A stretch of 64,000 nt of DNA from Bacillota bacterium (GCA_023433505.1 JAEZCO010000026.1:1-64000); one strand, 5' to 3'. Positions 17,266-24,915 are shown, counted from the first letter of the stretch. The notes: a model not told the origin generated them from the letters alone. Made by a program: numbers and translations.

Positions 17266-19914
17266 ATGGAAGAAAATAATAATCTGGCAAAAACCTACGA
17301 CCCCAAACAGGTGGAGGACCGATTGTACAAGGAATGGGAGGACAAGGGCTATTTTCATACCAAAGCCGACCCTTCCAAGAAACCCTTCACCATCGTGATA
17401 CCGCCGCCAAACATAACAGGCCAGCTTCATATGGGGCATGCCATGGATAATATCCCCCAGGATATTCTTATACGCTGGAAGCGGATGCAGGATTTCTGCG
17501 CTCTTTGGGTTCCCGGAACCGACCACGCCAGCATTGCGACGGAAGCGAAAATCGTTGACGCCATGGCTAAGGAAGGCCTCACCAAAGAGATGCTGGGCAG
17601 GGAGAAATATCTGGAAAGAGCCTGGGAATGGAGAAAGGTCTACGGAGGCAGGATCGTTGAGCAGTTGAAAAAGCTGGGCTGCTCCTGCGACTGGGAGCGT
17701 GAACGCTTCACCATGGACGAAGGACTCTCCAACGCCGTAAAGGAAGTTTTTTTGAGGCTTTACAATAAGGGTTTGATCTATAAGGGAGAAAGGATAACCA
17801 ACTGGTGCCCCAAATGCAATACTTCCATTTCCGATATTGAGGTGGAGTACGAAGAAAAGGACGGCAGCTTCTGGCATATCCGCTACCCTGTCAAGGACAG
17901 CAATGAATTTGTAACGGTTGCAACTACCAGGCCTGAGACAATGCTTGGCGATACTGCGGTTGCAGTCCATCCCGAGGATGAGAGGTACGCGCACCTGGTT
18001 GGCAAAACCGTGATCCTTCCGCTGATGAACAGGGAGATACCGGTGATTGCAGATGATTATGTAGATAAGGATTTTGGAACAGGTGTGGTAAAAATTACGC
18101 CGGCTCATGATCCGAATGACTTTGAAGTCGGTATGCGGCATAATCTGCCCTTTATAAATGTTATCAGCAACAATGCGTTAATGAATGAGAATGCCCGGCA
18201 ATATACCGGAATGGACAGGTACGAGGCGAGAAAGCAAATTGTCAAGGATCTGGAGAGCCTGGATTTCCTCGTGAAGATCGAGCCTCACAAGCATAATGTA
18301 GGCACCTGCCAGAGATGCTCCACGGTAGTCGAGCCCATCATTTCAAAGCAGTGGTATGTAAAAATGAAGCCACTGGCGGAGCCCGCCATTGACGTTGTTA
18401 AAAACGGGACGATAAAGTTTGTACCCGAAAGGTTTTCCAAGATCTATTTCAACTGGATGGAGAACATTCAGGACTGGTGCATATCCAGGCAGCTCTGGTG
18501 GGGCCACAGGATTCCTGCGTATTACTGTCAGGAATGCGGATATATGGCTGTTGACAGGGAAATGCCGGATGTTTGCCCGAAATGCGGCAGTATAAGATTC
18601 GAACAGGATCCGGATACTTTGGACACCTGGTTCAGTTCCGCCCTTTGGCCCTTCTCTACGCTGGGGTGGCCTGAGCAGACGGAAGACCTGAAGTTCTTCT
18701 ATCCGACGGATGTCCTGGTTACCGGCTACGATATCATTTTCTTCTGGGTAGCAAGAATGATCTTCTCGGGCGTGGAGCATATGGGGAAGGAACCTTTTAA
18801 ATATGTGCTGATCCATGGGCTTTGCAGGGATGCCCAGGGAAGAAAAATGAGCAAGTCCCTCGGCAACGGCATTGACCCCCTTGAGGTCATTGACCAGTAT
18901 GGGACCGACGCCCTCAGGTTCGCACTCACCGCAGGCAACTCTCCGGGAAACGACCTGAGATTCTCCACGGAAAAGGTTGAAGCCAGCAGGAATTTTGCAA
19001 ACAAGATATGGAACGCTTCAAGATTTGTCCTGATGAACTTTGACGAGGGGCTGGATTTCGCAGGTGTAAACCCGGAAAGATTCACTGCCGCGGATAAGTG
19101 GATCTTAAGCAGGGCGAATTCGGTAACGAAAGAGGTTACCGAAAACATGGACAAATTTGAATTCGGTATAGCGCTGCAGAAGATTTATGAGTTCATCTGG
19201 GAAGAATTCTGCGACTGGTATATCGAGCTTGTGAAGCCAAGGCTTTATGACAGGGATGATGCTACCCGGCTGGAAGCACAGTATGTATTGAATTATACTC
19301 TTGGCGCTGCCATGAAGCTGCTGCATCCCTTTATGCCCTTTATTACGGAAGAAATCTATCAGCATCTGATCAATGAGGACGAAAGCATTATGATTTCCAG
19401 GTGGCCTGAATATAGGGAGGATTACAGCTTCCCGGGCTATGTGGAGAAGCTGGCGCTGATTATGAACGCCATCAAGGCAATCCGGAATATCCGGGTGGAG
19501 ATGAATGTTCCGCCGTCAAGAAAAGCCAAGGCAGTATTCGTTACCGATGCTGAAGCAGGCGCGGTCCTCAGCGACGGACAGAAATTCTTCGAACGCCTGG
19601 CGGGTATTTCCGAGATAACCGTTCAGAAAGACAAGGGCGGAATTTCTCCCGATGCCGTGGCGGCCATCATTTCCGGAGTTGAGATCTATATCCCGCTCCA
19701 GGACCTGATTGATATTGAAAAGGAAATTGAACGGCTGGAGAAGGAAAAAGCCAATCTGCAAAAAGAGCTTGACAGGGTGGAAGGTAAGTTGGGCAACGAG
19801 AGCTTCGTAGCCAAAGCGCCCCCGAAGGTGATAGAGGAAGAAAAGGCTAAGAGAGAGAAGTACAGGGACATGTACGCCAAAGTCGCTGAGAGGCTTGACA
19901 GCTTGAAAAAGTAA
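17266..19914 (+). CDS. valS: Valyl-tRNA synthetase
   Basis: 882-residue class I aminoacyl-tRNA synthetase that charges tRNA-Val. HIGH-type motif HMGH at residues 55-58 (PPPNITGQLHMGHAMDN), KMSKS at 527-531 (GRKMSKSLGNGIDP), editing-domain block TTRPETMLGDTAVAVHP, zinc-type Cys clusters (CPKCNTSISD; CQECGYMAVD...CPKCGS), and a C-terminal coiled coil (IEKEIERLEKEKANLQKELDRVEGKL) that binds tRNA-Val. Length is normal for the family. SD AGGGAGG precedes the ATG. Regulation is by the T-box at 16640-16952. Confidence 0.97.
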   Translation: MEENNNLAKTYDPKQVEDRLYKEWEDKGYFHTKADPSKKPFTIVIPPPNITGQLHMGHAMDNIPQDILIRWKRMQDFCALWVPGTDHASIATEAKIVDAMAKEGLTKEMLGREKYLERAWEWRKVYGGRIVEQLKKLGCSCDWERERFTMDEGLSNAVKEVFLRLYNKGLIYKGERITNWCPKCNTSISDIEVEYEEKDGSFWHIRYPVKDSNEFVTVATTRPETMLGDTAVAVHPEDERYAHLVGKTVILPLMNREIPVIADDYVDKDFGTGVVKITPAHDPNDFEVGMRHNLPFINVISNNALMNENARQYTGMDRYEARKQIVKDLESLDFLVKIEPHKHNVGTCQRCSTVVEPIISKQWYVKMKPLAEPAIDVVKNGTIKFVPERFSKIYFNWMENIQDWCISRQLWWGHRIPAYYCQECGYMAVDREMPDVCPKCGSIRFEQDPDTLDTWFSSALWPFSTLGWPEQTEDLKFFYPTDVLVTGYDIIFFWVARMIFSGVEHMGKEPFKYVLIHGLCRDAQGRKMSKSLGNGIDPLEVIDQYGTDALRFALTAGNSPGNDLRFSTEKVEASRNFANKIWNASRFVLMNFDEGLDFAGVNPERFTAADKWILSRANSVTKEVTENMDKFEFGIALQKIYEFIWEEFCDWYIELVKPRLYDRDDATRLEAQYVLNYTLGAAMKLLHPFMPFITEEIYQHLINEDESIMISRWPEYREDYSFPGYVEKLALIMNAIKAIRNIRVEMNVPPSRKAKAVFVTDAEAGAVLSDGQKFFERLAGISEITVQKDKGGISPDAVAAIISGVEIYIPLQDLIDIEKEIERLEKEKANLQKELDRVEGKLGNESFVAKAPPKVIEEEKAKREKYRDMYAKVAERLDSLKK

Positions 19915-19922
19915 AAAGAAAT

Positions 19923-20085
19923 GTGGCTATTCAGGTACCTGGTTGTCATTGCGAGAAGCGGAGCGACGTGGCAAGCTCTGCATCTTAACGGGACGGCATT
20001 TTGAGATTGCGCTCCGCTGCGTTGCACCCGCAATGACCCAGGTTTTGCTTTTACTTTCTATCGTAACGGGTACCTGAATAGTCAC
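19923..20085. mobile_element. MITE-like element with terminal inverted repeats
   Basis: 17-bp terminal repeats (GTGGCTATTCAGGTACC at 19923-19939, and its inverse with one mismatch at 20069-20085) enclose the common TGTCATTGCGAG...CGCAATGACC palindromic repeat. It is about 163 bp, non-coding and able to fold end to end. It lies between valS and the valS terminator. Target-site duplication is not clear. Confidence 0.6.
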
Positions 20086-20101
20086 AAAGAAAAAATTTCT
20101 A

Positions 20102-20139
20102 AATGCAAGTTTTAAGATTAATTCTTGCATTTTTTATTT
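20102..20139 (+). terminator. Terminator after valS, overlapping the next promoter
   Basis: AATGCAAG/CTTGCATT stem followed by TTTTTTATTT. The right arm doubles as the -35 region (TTGCAT) of the downstream promoter. Confidence 0.8.
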
Positions 20140-20153
20140 CTCCATGGTATTAT
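20125..20153 (+). promoter_or_regulatory. Promoter of the NifB-like/ANTAR unit
   Basis: TTGCAT, 17-nt spacer, TATTAT. The -35 and spacing match the glnK promoter at 21879-21907, which also begins CTTGCATTTTT. Confidence 0.6.
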
Positions 20154-20193
20154 ATTTTTATTGTTATTTTTTTGAGCAACGTCACAGTCCCCC

Positions 20194-20226
20194 GAGGGGA
20201 TATGGGGCATGCCCCCATTGGAAAGT
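20194..20226 (+). repeat. GGGGCATGCCCC motif, copy 1
   Basis: GAGGGGATATGGGGCATGCC then CCCATTGGAAAGTGAA; nearly the same string recurs at 24865-24900 ahead of nifI1. It holds a perfect 12-bp palindrome GGGGCATGCCCC, and the preceding TCCCCCGAGGGGA can form a second hairpin. Lies inside the predicted 5' leader of the NifB-like gene. Confidence 0.6.
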
Positions 20227-20237
20227 GAATAAAGGAT

Positions 20238-20320
20238 CGGAGGACCACCTCGCAGTGGTTCAAAAACAGCATTGAAGCTTTTCGGACATTAGGCCTGGTT
20301 GCCGTCTGAAAAGCTTTTTT
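20238..20320 (+). promoter_or_regulatory. Putative antitermination leader with terminator
   Basis: A hairpin ACCAC-CTCGCA-GTGGT (hexaloop) at about 20244-20259 is followed by a terminator: arms AAGCTTTTCGGAC (20275-20287) and GTCTGAAAAGCTT (20304-20316), then a T-run. The terminator loop holds GGC-CTGGTT-GCC (20292-20303), the same hexaloop hairpin type as in the glnK and nifH leaders. The order promoter, hairpins, terminator, SD argues for regulated read-through; the ANTAR protein encoded just downstream is the natural candidate. Inference from layout. Confidence 0.6.
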
Positions 20321-20369
20321 ATTTGTACAACCAGGATTGGAAAAAGCAATTGAAGGAGGAGATTTGAAT

Positions 20370-21170
20370 ATGATGCAAAGTGAATGTTCAAAAACATATG
20401 CACAACCTGACAGCAGGACGGTGGCAGGCAGAATGATTACCCGGTGGTTTGATGAATTGCAGCTTAATGTTGCTCCGACTTGCAATATGCTGTGTAATTT
20501 TTGTTCGAAGGGCAGCGACTGCATATGCAACGGAAATGATCCGGGGTACTGCAGCAGGATGTTGACGCCCAGGCAGGCGGTCAATTGGGCGGCAAGCTCT
20601 ATTTTAAAGGATAAAAGGATCAAGGTGGTCAAAATATCCGGACCCGGGGAGCCGCTTTGCAACAGCCAGACCTTTGAGGTGTTCAAGCGCCTTGGACAAA
20701 AGCTGCCTGACGTAATTTTCGGCATCAGCACCAACGGGCTCAGACTGGAAGATAAGGCAGAGATACTGGCAGCCCTGGGAGTAAGGATGGTGGACATATC
20801 CATAAACGCAGTCAGGGAAGAAACCATTACAAAGCTTTATTCAAAGCTTATTGTGGACAATGATATTATTTCCGGCACCAAGCTTTCCTCCTTTTTGCAT
20901 GAAAAGCAGATGAAGGGGTTGGAGAAGTGCATCAAGCTGGGCATGGCTGTGCGCATAAACACCGTTTATTTCCCGGGGATCAACGACGATGATATCTTGA
21001 AGATTGCTCAAATGTGCAAAGAAAGCGGCATAGCGTCCATGTGCCTGATTTCCGCTTTTCCCGGAGGGAAGCTTGCCAGGATGACCCCGCCCTCTGTTGC
21101 AAATATGGTGGCCATGCAGCAGAAAATAGGAAAAATTCTGCCGGAAGTACAGATCAAGTCATTTTTGTAA
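20370..21170 (+). CDS. NifB-like radical SAM protein, divergent
   Basis: 266-residue radical SAM enzyme. CNMLCNFC (C38, C42, C45) is the [4Fe-4S]-SAM motif, preceded by LNVAPT as in NifB and followed by LTPRQAV, KISGPGEPL, ISTNGL and INAVREET, all NifB-like. It differs from true NifB: the N-terminal HPCF...ARMH block and the ESRPGV block are missing, replaced by a Cys-rich stretch (CICNGNDPGYC), and there is no C-terminal NifX/NafY domain. True NifB activity is supplied by the nifN-B fusion, so this protein probably does a related Fe-S maturation or regulatory task. Start ATG 20370 with GGAGGAG 8 nt upstream. Same unit as the ANTAR gene. Confidence 0.7.
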   Translation: MMQSECSKTYAQPDSRTVAGRMITRWFDELQLNVAPTCNMLCNFCSKGSDCICNGNDPGYCSRMLTPRQAVNWAASSILKDKRIKVVKISGPGEPLCNSQTFEVFKRLGQKLPDVIFGISTNGLRLEDKAEILAALGVRMVDISINAVREETITKLYSKLIVDNDIISGTKLSSFLHEKQMKGLEKCIKLGMAVRINTVYFPGINDDDILKIAQMCKESGIASMCLISAFPGGKLARMTPPSVANMVAMQQKIGKILPEVQIKSFL

Positions 21171-21234
21171 GCACGGGTAAGAACATTCTGCAAAAGCGGA
21201 ATGAAGGTATTTTTAGGGAAGGGAGGCTGGAAAG

Positions 21235-21816
21235 ATGAATTGTGCCAAATTCATAGTTTCGGGACAGGATAAAAAGCAGTTGACGCAAGTTAAGAATGCA
21301 CTTACTTCAAATGGAAATATTTTTGTAGGCTATTCCAGCGACCCTGTGAATATTCTGAGGCATATCCGGAGTATCCAGCCGGATCTGGTGATCTTTGAGC
21401 TGTCCGTCAACTTCAGGGATTTGAAAGAGACGATCCGGGTGATTGATGAAGAATTGCTGGCTGCCTGTATCCTGCTGCTGGACTCAAGAAATGAGGAAGT
21501 ATTTGAATTTCTCAGGGATACACGGATAGTTTCCTATTTATCCAAGCCGGTTATCGATTACGTGCTGCTGCAGATCGTCGACCTGTCCATGTCCAATTTT
21601 TTAAGGATCAAGGATTATGAAGACAAATTGAGGCAGCTGAACAATACGCTGGAAAACCGCAGGGTCATTGAAAAGGCCAAATGGATCCTTGTGGAACAGG
21701 ATGGGTGCACAGAGATGGACGCATATAAAATCATTAAGAAGAAAAGCAGGGATAACAGGATTGCCATGAACGAAATCGCAGAGGCCATTATTCTGACGAG
21801 GGGCAGCGGAAGTTAA
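21235..21816 (+). CDS. ANTAR-domain RNA-binding antiterminator
   Basis: 193-residue response-regulator-like protein. The C-terminus (about residues 135-190; LENRRVIEKAKWILVEQDGCTEMDAYKIIKKKSRDNRIAMNEIAEAIIL) is an ANTAR domain, which binds paired hexaloop hairpins in leader RNA and prevents termination. The N-terminus is a receiver-like fold (PDLVIFEL...YLSKPV) in which the phospho-acceptor aspartate appears replaced by glutamate and the N-terminal acidic pair is absent, so it is likely a pseudo-receiver. A short coiled coil joins them. Located between the NifB-like gene and glnK-amtB, with three terminator-bearing leaders nearby; a role in nitrogen-gene antitermination is a strong inference. 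Confidence 0.85.
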   Translation: MNCAKFIVSGQDKKQLTQVKNALTSNGNIFVGYSSDPVNILRHIRSIQPDLVIFELSVNFRDLKETIRVIDEELLAACILLLDSRNEEVFEFLRDTRIVSYLSKPVIDYVLLQIVDLSMSNFLRIKDYEDKLRQLNNTLENRRVIEKAKWILVEQDGCTEMDAYKIIKKKSRDNRIAMNEIAEAIILTRGSGS

Positions 21817-21878
21817 GAATTTTTTTGCAGGATGAAATTTATAAAGCTGCAAAAATTATAAAAATAGTAAAAAAATAC

Positions 21879-21907
21879 TTGCATTTTTGCAAGTATGGCA
21901 GTATAAT
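21879..21907 (+). promoter_or_regulatory. Promoter of glnK-amtB with overlapping palindrome
   Basis: TTGCAT, 17-nt spacer, TATAAT: near-consensus. The palindrome ACTTGCA-TTTT-TGCAAGT (21877-21894) covers the -35 box and could be an operator. Confidence 0.7.
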
Positions 21908-21913
21908 AAATTC

Positions 21914-22037
21914 ATAAATTGAATAGATGCAAGGAACGCGAGACGCCATGAAGGATATCGCGCCTTGTCGGCCAGGACGCCGGATCGATATATTTAAATC
22001 ATATTTAAATAGGTTGATTGCGGCGTTTTTTGTTTTT
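21914..22037 (+). promoter_or_regulatory. glnK-amtB leader: hexaloop hairpin and terminator
   Basis: After the promoter, GATGCAAGG begins a helix AAGG-AA-CGCGA/TCGCG-CCTT (about 21929-21966). Next comes CGGC-CAGGAC-GCCG (21969-21982), a 4-bp stem with hexaloop. Its 3' arm (ACGCCG, 21977-21982) is also the 5' arm of a terminator that closes at CGGCGT (22021-22026) before TTTTTTGTTTTT. The two hairpins are mutually exclusive, the expected geometry of an antitermination switch. The nifH leader has the same order. Confidence 0.65.
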
Positions 22038-22089
22038 AGGCTTATCAAACTTACCGGATTTATTATTTATCAGATTGGAGAGTGAGTGT

Positions 22090-22428
22090 ATGAAAAAGCT
22101 TGAGGTAATTACAAGACCGGAAAAGCTGGAGGATGTGAAGGAGCTTCTCAACAACTCGGGGATTTACGGAATGACCGTCGGTATGGTTTCAGGCTGTGGT
22201 TTGCAAAAGGGCAGGAAGGAAGTATACAGGGGGACCGAATATACCATCAATCTGCTTCCAAAGGTGAAGATAGAGATTGTGGTGAAGGATGCGGTTGTAG
22301 AAGAGCTTCTGGAGAGCCTGGTAAAGAAAGTGAAAACTGGAGAAGTCGGCGATGGAAAAATATTTGTATTCGATGTACAGGATGCAGTGAAGATAAGGAC
22401 CGGAGAACGGGGAGAGAAAGCAATCTGA
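22090..22428 (+). CDS. glnK: PII nitrogen-regulatory protein GlnK
   Basis: 112-residue PII protein. The T-loop holds EVYRGTEYTINLLPKVKIEIVV with the tyrosine at the position of E. coli GlnB/GlnK Tyr51; the B-loop is TGEVGDGKIFV and the C-terminus RTGERGEKAI. It senses 2-oxoglutarate and ATP/ADP and plugs the AmtB channel when nitrogen is plentiful. ATG 22090 has GGAGAG upstream. It lies 24 bases ahead of amtB, the classic pair. Unlike the NifI proteins downstream, the T-loop is the standard transport-type form. Confidence 0.95.
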   Translation: MKKLEVITRPEKLEDVKELLNNSGIYGMTVGMVSGCGLQKGRKEVYRGTEYTINLLPKVKIEIVVKDAVVEELLESLVKKVKTGEVGDGKIFVFDVQDAVKIRTGERGEKAI

Positions 22429-22452
22429 TAATAAATAAAGGGGAGTGGAATT

Positions 22453-23802
22453 ATGAAGAGGAGTTATAAAAAATTATTTTTGTCATTTTTATTGCTGGTA
22501 ATTGTTTTATGCATACCGGGTGCGGCATTTGCAGCAGACGAAGCAGTTGCAGACACGGGTGATACCGCATTTGTATTCGCGTCAGCCGTACTGGTATTTA
22601 TCATGACGCCCGGACTTGCATTATTTTACGGCGGCATGGTAAGGAAAAAGAATGTACTGAATACAATGATGAATTCCTTCATCATTATGGCTTTGATTTC
22701 CATACAATGGGTGCTTATAGGTTATTCAATCGCTTTCGGGCCGGACAAATTCAACCTGTTCGGCGGTCTTGAATGGTTTGGGCTGCATGGTATAGGCGCC
22801 GCTCCCAATGCCGATTATGCAGGCACAATACCGCAATCGCTGTTTGTGCTGTTCCAGATGATGTTTGCAATAATTACTCCCGCGCTTATCACAGGTTCCT
22901 TTGCAGAAAGGATGCGCTTTCCGGCTTTCCTGGTCTTCATCCTGCTGTGGGCTACCCTGGTATATGATCCACTGGCTCACTGGGTATGGGGAGTTGGAGG
23001 ATGGCTCAGAAACCTCGGCGCACTTGACTTTGCAGGTGGTACTGTCGTCCATATCAGCTCCGGTGTTGCAGGACTTGTAGCCGCACTGGTCATTGGAAAA
23101 CGGAAAGGCCACGGCACCTCACCCATGATGCCTCATAATATTCCTTTCGTACTTATCGGAGCCGCCCTCCTGTGGTTCGGCTGGTTTGGCTTCAACGGCG
23201 GAAGCGCTGTTGCTGCCAACGGTCTTGCCATGAATGCCTTCCTGGTGACAAACACTGCGGCTGCAGCAGCAATGCTTTCCTGGGTAATCATTGAATGGCT
23301 TCACAGAGGCAAACCCACGCTTCTGGGCGCTGCTACCGGCGCGGTTATCGGTTTGGTTGCCATTACTCCCGGTTCAGGCTTCGTCAATGTGATTTCTTCC
23401 ATCATTATCGGTTTGGTTGTAAGCCCCTTGTGCTATTTTGGAATTACGGTCGTCAAAGCAAAGCTTGGATATGACGACTCATTGGATGCATTTGGATGCC
23501 ATGGTATCGGAGGAATTTGGGGTGCATTGGCCACAGGATTGTTTGCCACCAAGGATATCAATCCTGCAGGCAATAACGGACTGTTTTTCGGAAATCCCGG
23601 ACAGCTGGGAATTCAAGCGTTAAGTGTCCTTGTTACAGTTTTATTATCCGGTGTGCTGACATTTATAATCCTCAAGGTATTGTCTCTCTTTATGAAACTG
23701 CGTGCTACGGAAAAAGAAGAGGTCGACGGGCTGGACGTAACACAGCATGGTGAGGACGCATATCCCGACTTTTCCGGAGGAGAAGTCAATTTATTCCAAT
23801 AA
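22453..23802 (+). CDS. amtB: Ammonium transporter AmtB
   Basis: 449-residue Amt/Rh channel. Cleavable signal peptide (residues 1-27) followed by about 11 membrane helices. Family blocks: FVFASAVLVFIMTPGLALFYGGMVRKKN, GSFAERMRF, YDPLAHWVWG (first pore histidine) and DAFGCHGIGGIWG (second pore histidine). Takes up ammonium and is blocked by GlnK. Co-transcribed with glnK; together they scavenge ammonium lost during nitrogen fixation. No terminator before the nifH leader except the one in that leader. Confidence 0.97.
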   Translation: MKRSYKKLFLSFLLLVIVLCIPGAAFAADEAVADTGDTAFVFASAVLVFIMTPGLALFYGGMVRKKNVLNTMMNSFIIMALISIQWVLIGYSIAFGPDKFNLFGGLEWFGLHGIGAAPNADYAGTIPQSLFVLFQMMFAIITPALITGSFAERMRFPAFLVFILLWATLVYDPLAHWVWGVGGWLRNLGALDFAGGTVVHISSGVAGLVAALVIGKRKGHGTSPMMPHNIPFVLIGAALLWFGWFGFNGGSAVAANGLAMNAFLVTNTAAAAAMLSWVIIEWLHRGKPTLLGAATGAVIGLVAITPGSGFVNVISSIIIGLVVSPLCYFGITVVKAKLGYDDSLDAFGCHGIGGIWGALATGLFATKDINPAGNNGLFFGNPGQLGIQALSVLVTVLLSGVLTFIILKVLSLFMKLRATEKEEVDGLDVTQHGEDAYPDFSGGEVNLFQ

Positions 23803-23831
23803 TTGTCAAACGCACACACATACGTTATAGC
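23803..23831 (+). promoter_or_regulatory. Candidate nifH promoter
   Basis: TTGTCA, 17 nt, TATAGC, starting one base after the amtB stop. The -10 is weak. No sigma-54 type GG-N10-GC element is seen, in line with clostridial nif genes not using NifA. Confidence 0.45.
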
Positions 23832-23839
23832 TTAATATA

Positions 23840-23922
23840 CTTGATGCAATATCCCCTGTTAGGTTAACGCATCGAAGGCCTGGACGCCGTATTTAAAAAA
23901 ATACCGGCGTCCTTTTGTTTTT
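23840..23922 (+). promoter_or_regulatory. nifH leader: hexaloop hairpin and terminator
   Basis: GATGC...GCATC helix (about 23843-23873) is followed, after three bases, by GGC-CTGGAC-GCC (23877-23888). A terminator with arms GGACGCCG+TAT and ATA+CCGGCGTCC (23882-23912) then runs into TTTTGTTTTTT. The hexaloop hairpin and the terminator share GGACGCC, so they exclude each other. Same architecture as the glnK leader, which points to shared antitermination control, probably by the ANTAR protein at 21235-21816. Confidence 0.65.
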
Positions 23923-23973
23923 TAAGAGCAGTATAAGCTTTCATTTCTAATAATTTTTTCGGAGGTAATGAAT

Positions 23974-24795
23974 ATGAGACAGGTAGCAATCTATGGCAAG
24001 GGTGGAATAGGCAAATCCACCACAACGCAGAACCTGACGGTAGGTCTGGGTGAAATGGGCAAAAAGGTAATGATCGTCGGATGTGATCCCAAGGCGGATT
24101 CCACACGGCTGGTGCTGGGAGGTCTGGCACAGAAAAGCGTCCTTGACACGCTTCGGGAAGAAGGCGAGGAAGTGGAGCTGGACAACATCATGAAGCGCGG
24201 CAAGTTCGATATCCGGTGTGTTGAATCCGGAGGGCCGGAGCCCGGCGTGGGCTGTGCGGGCAGAGGCATTATCACCTCCATAAACATGCTGGAGAGCCTC
24301 GGCGCTTATACCGAAGATCTGGACTATGTTTTCTACGACGTACTTGGAGACGTTGTATGCGGAGGCTTTGCAATGCCTATCCGGGAGGGAAAGGCAAAAG
24401 AGATATACATCGTTGCCAGCGGCGAGCTGATGGCGCTGTATGCGGCAAACAACATTTCAAAAGGCGTGCAGAAATACGCAAATACAGGCGGATGCCGTCT
24501 GGGCGGAATAATCTGCAACAGCAGAAAGGTGGATCATGAAAAGGAACTGCTTGAAAACTTTGCACAAGAACTAGGCAGTCAGTTGATTTATTTCGTACCC
24601 AGAGACAACCTGGTGCAAAGGGCGGAAATCAACAAGAAGACAGTAATTGATTTTGCGCCGGAGGAACCCCAGGCGGATGCATACCGAGGTCTTGCCCGGG
24701 CTATTGACGGAAACGATATGTATGTCATCCCGAAGCCCATGACCCAGGACCGGCTGGAAGAATTGATGATGAAGCACGGATTCCTTGGACTGTAG
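23974..24795 (+). CDS. nifH: Nitrogenase iron protein NifH
   Basis: 273-residue dinitrogenase reductase. It delivers electrons to NifDK with ATP hydrolysis. P-loop GKGGIGKST at residues 8-16; the [4Fe-4S] ligands lie in GVGCAGRG and DVVCGGFAMPIR; Arg in CAGRG is the site that DraT ADP-ribosylates in other organisms. The full-length pattern is very close to C. pasteurianum NifH1. Start at ATG 23974 (MRQVAIYG) with GGAGG 8 nt upstream; the ATG at 23968 is too near the SD. First gene of the nifH-I1-I2-D-K-E-N-B operon, controlled by the leader terminator. Confidence 0.98.
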   Translation: MRQVAIYGKGGIGKSTTTQNLTVGLGEMGKKVMIVGCDPKADSTRLVLGGLAQKSVLDTLREEGEEVELDNIMKRGKFDIRCVESGGPEPGVGCAGRGIITSINMLESLGAYTEDLDYVFYDVLGDVVCGGFAMPIREGKAKEIYIVASGELMALYAANNISKGVQKYANTGGCRLGGIICNSRKVDHEKELLENFAQELGSQLIYFVPRDNLVQRAEINKKTVIDFAPEEPQADAYRGLARAIDGNDMYVIPKPMTQDRLEELMMKHGFLGL

Positions 24796-24864
24796 AAGCG
24801 GTAACGGATTATAGGCATGGCGCACGAATTGTAGCGTAGGGAGAATTCATTTCACCCGAAGCGA

Positions 24865-24900
24865 GAGGGGATGGGGGCATGCCTCCCAATGAAAATTGAA
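24865..24900 (+). repeat. GGGGCATGCC motif, copy 2
   Basis: GAGGGGATGGGGGCATGCC then TCCCAATGAAAATTGAA, repeating the string at 20194-20226. Located between nifH and nifI1, just before the nifI1 SD. It creates a spurious in-frame ATG at 24871. The hairpin ATGGG-GGCATGCC-TCCCAT may protect the nifH mRNA 3' end. Confidence 0.6.
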
Positions 24901-24915
24901 AGGAAGGTATCGGAC

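Noticed and set aside
16837..18141. 434-codon minus-strand frame over the T-box and the start of valS
   Set aside because: Antisense to a T-box and a clear valyl-tRNA synthetase; no domain or SD of its own.
20150..23973. Sigma-54/NifA control sites upstream of nif units
   Set aside because: No GG-N10-GC promoter or TGT-N10-ACA activator site seen; sigma-A-like promoters and terminators fit better.
24871..24915. Upstream ATG of nifI1
   Set aside because: It lies in the repeated GGGGCATGCC motif and before the SD; ATG 24916 has AAGGAAGG at proper spacing.
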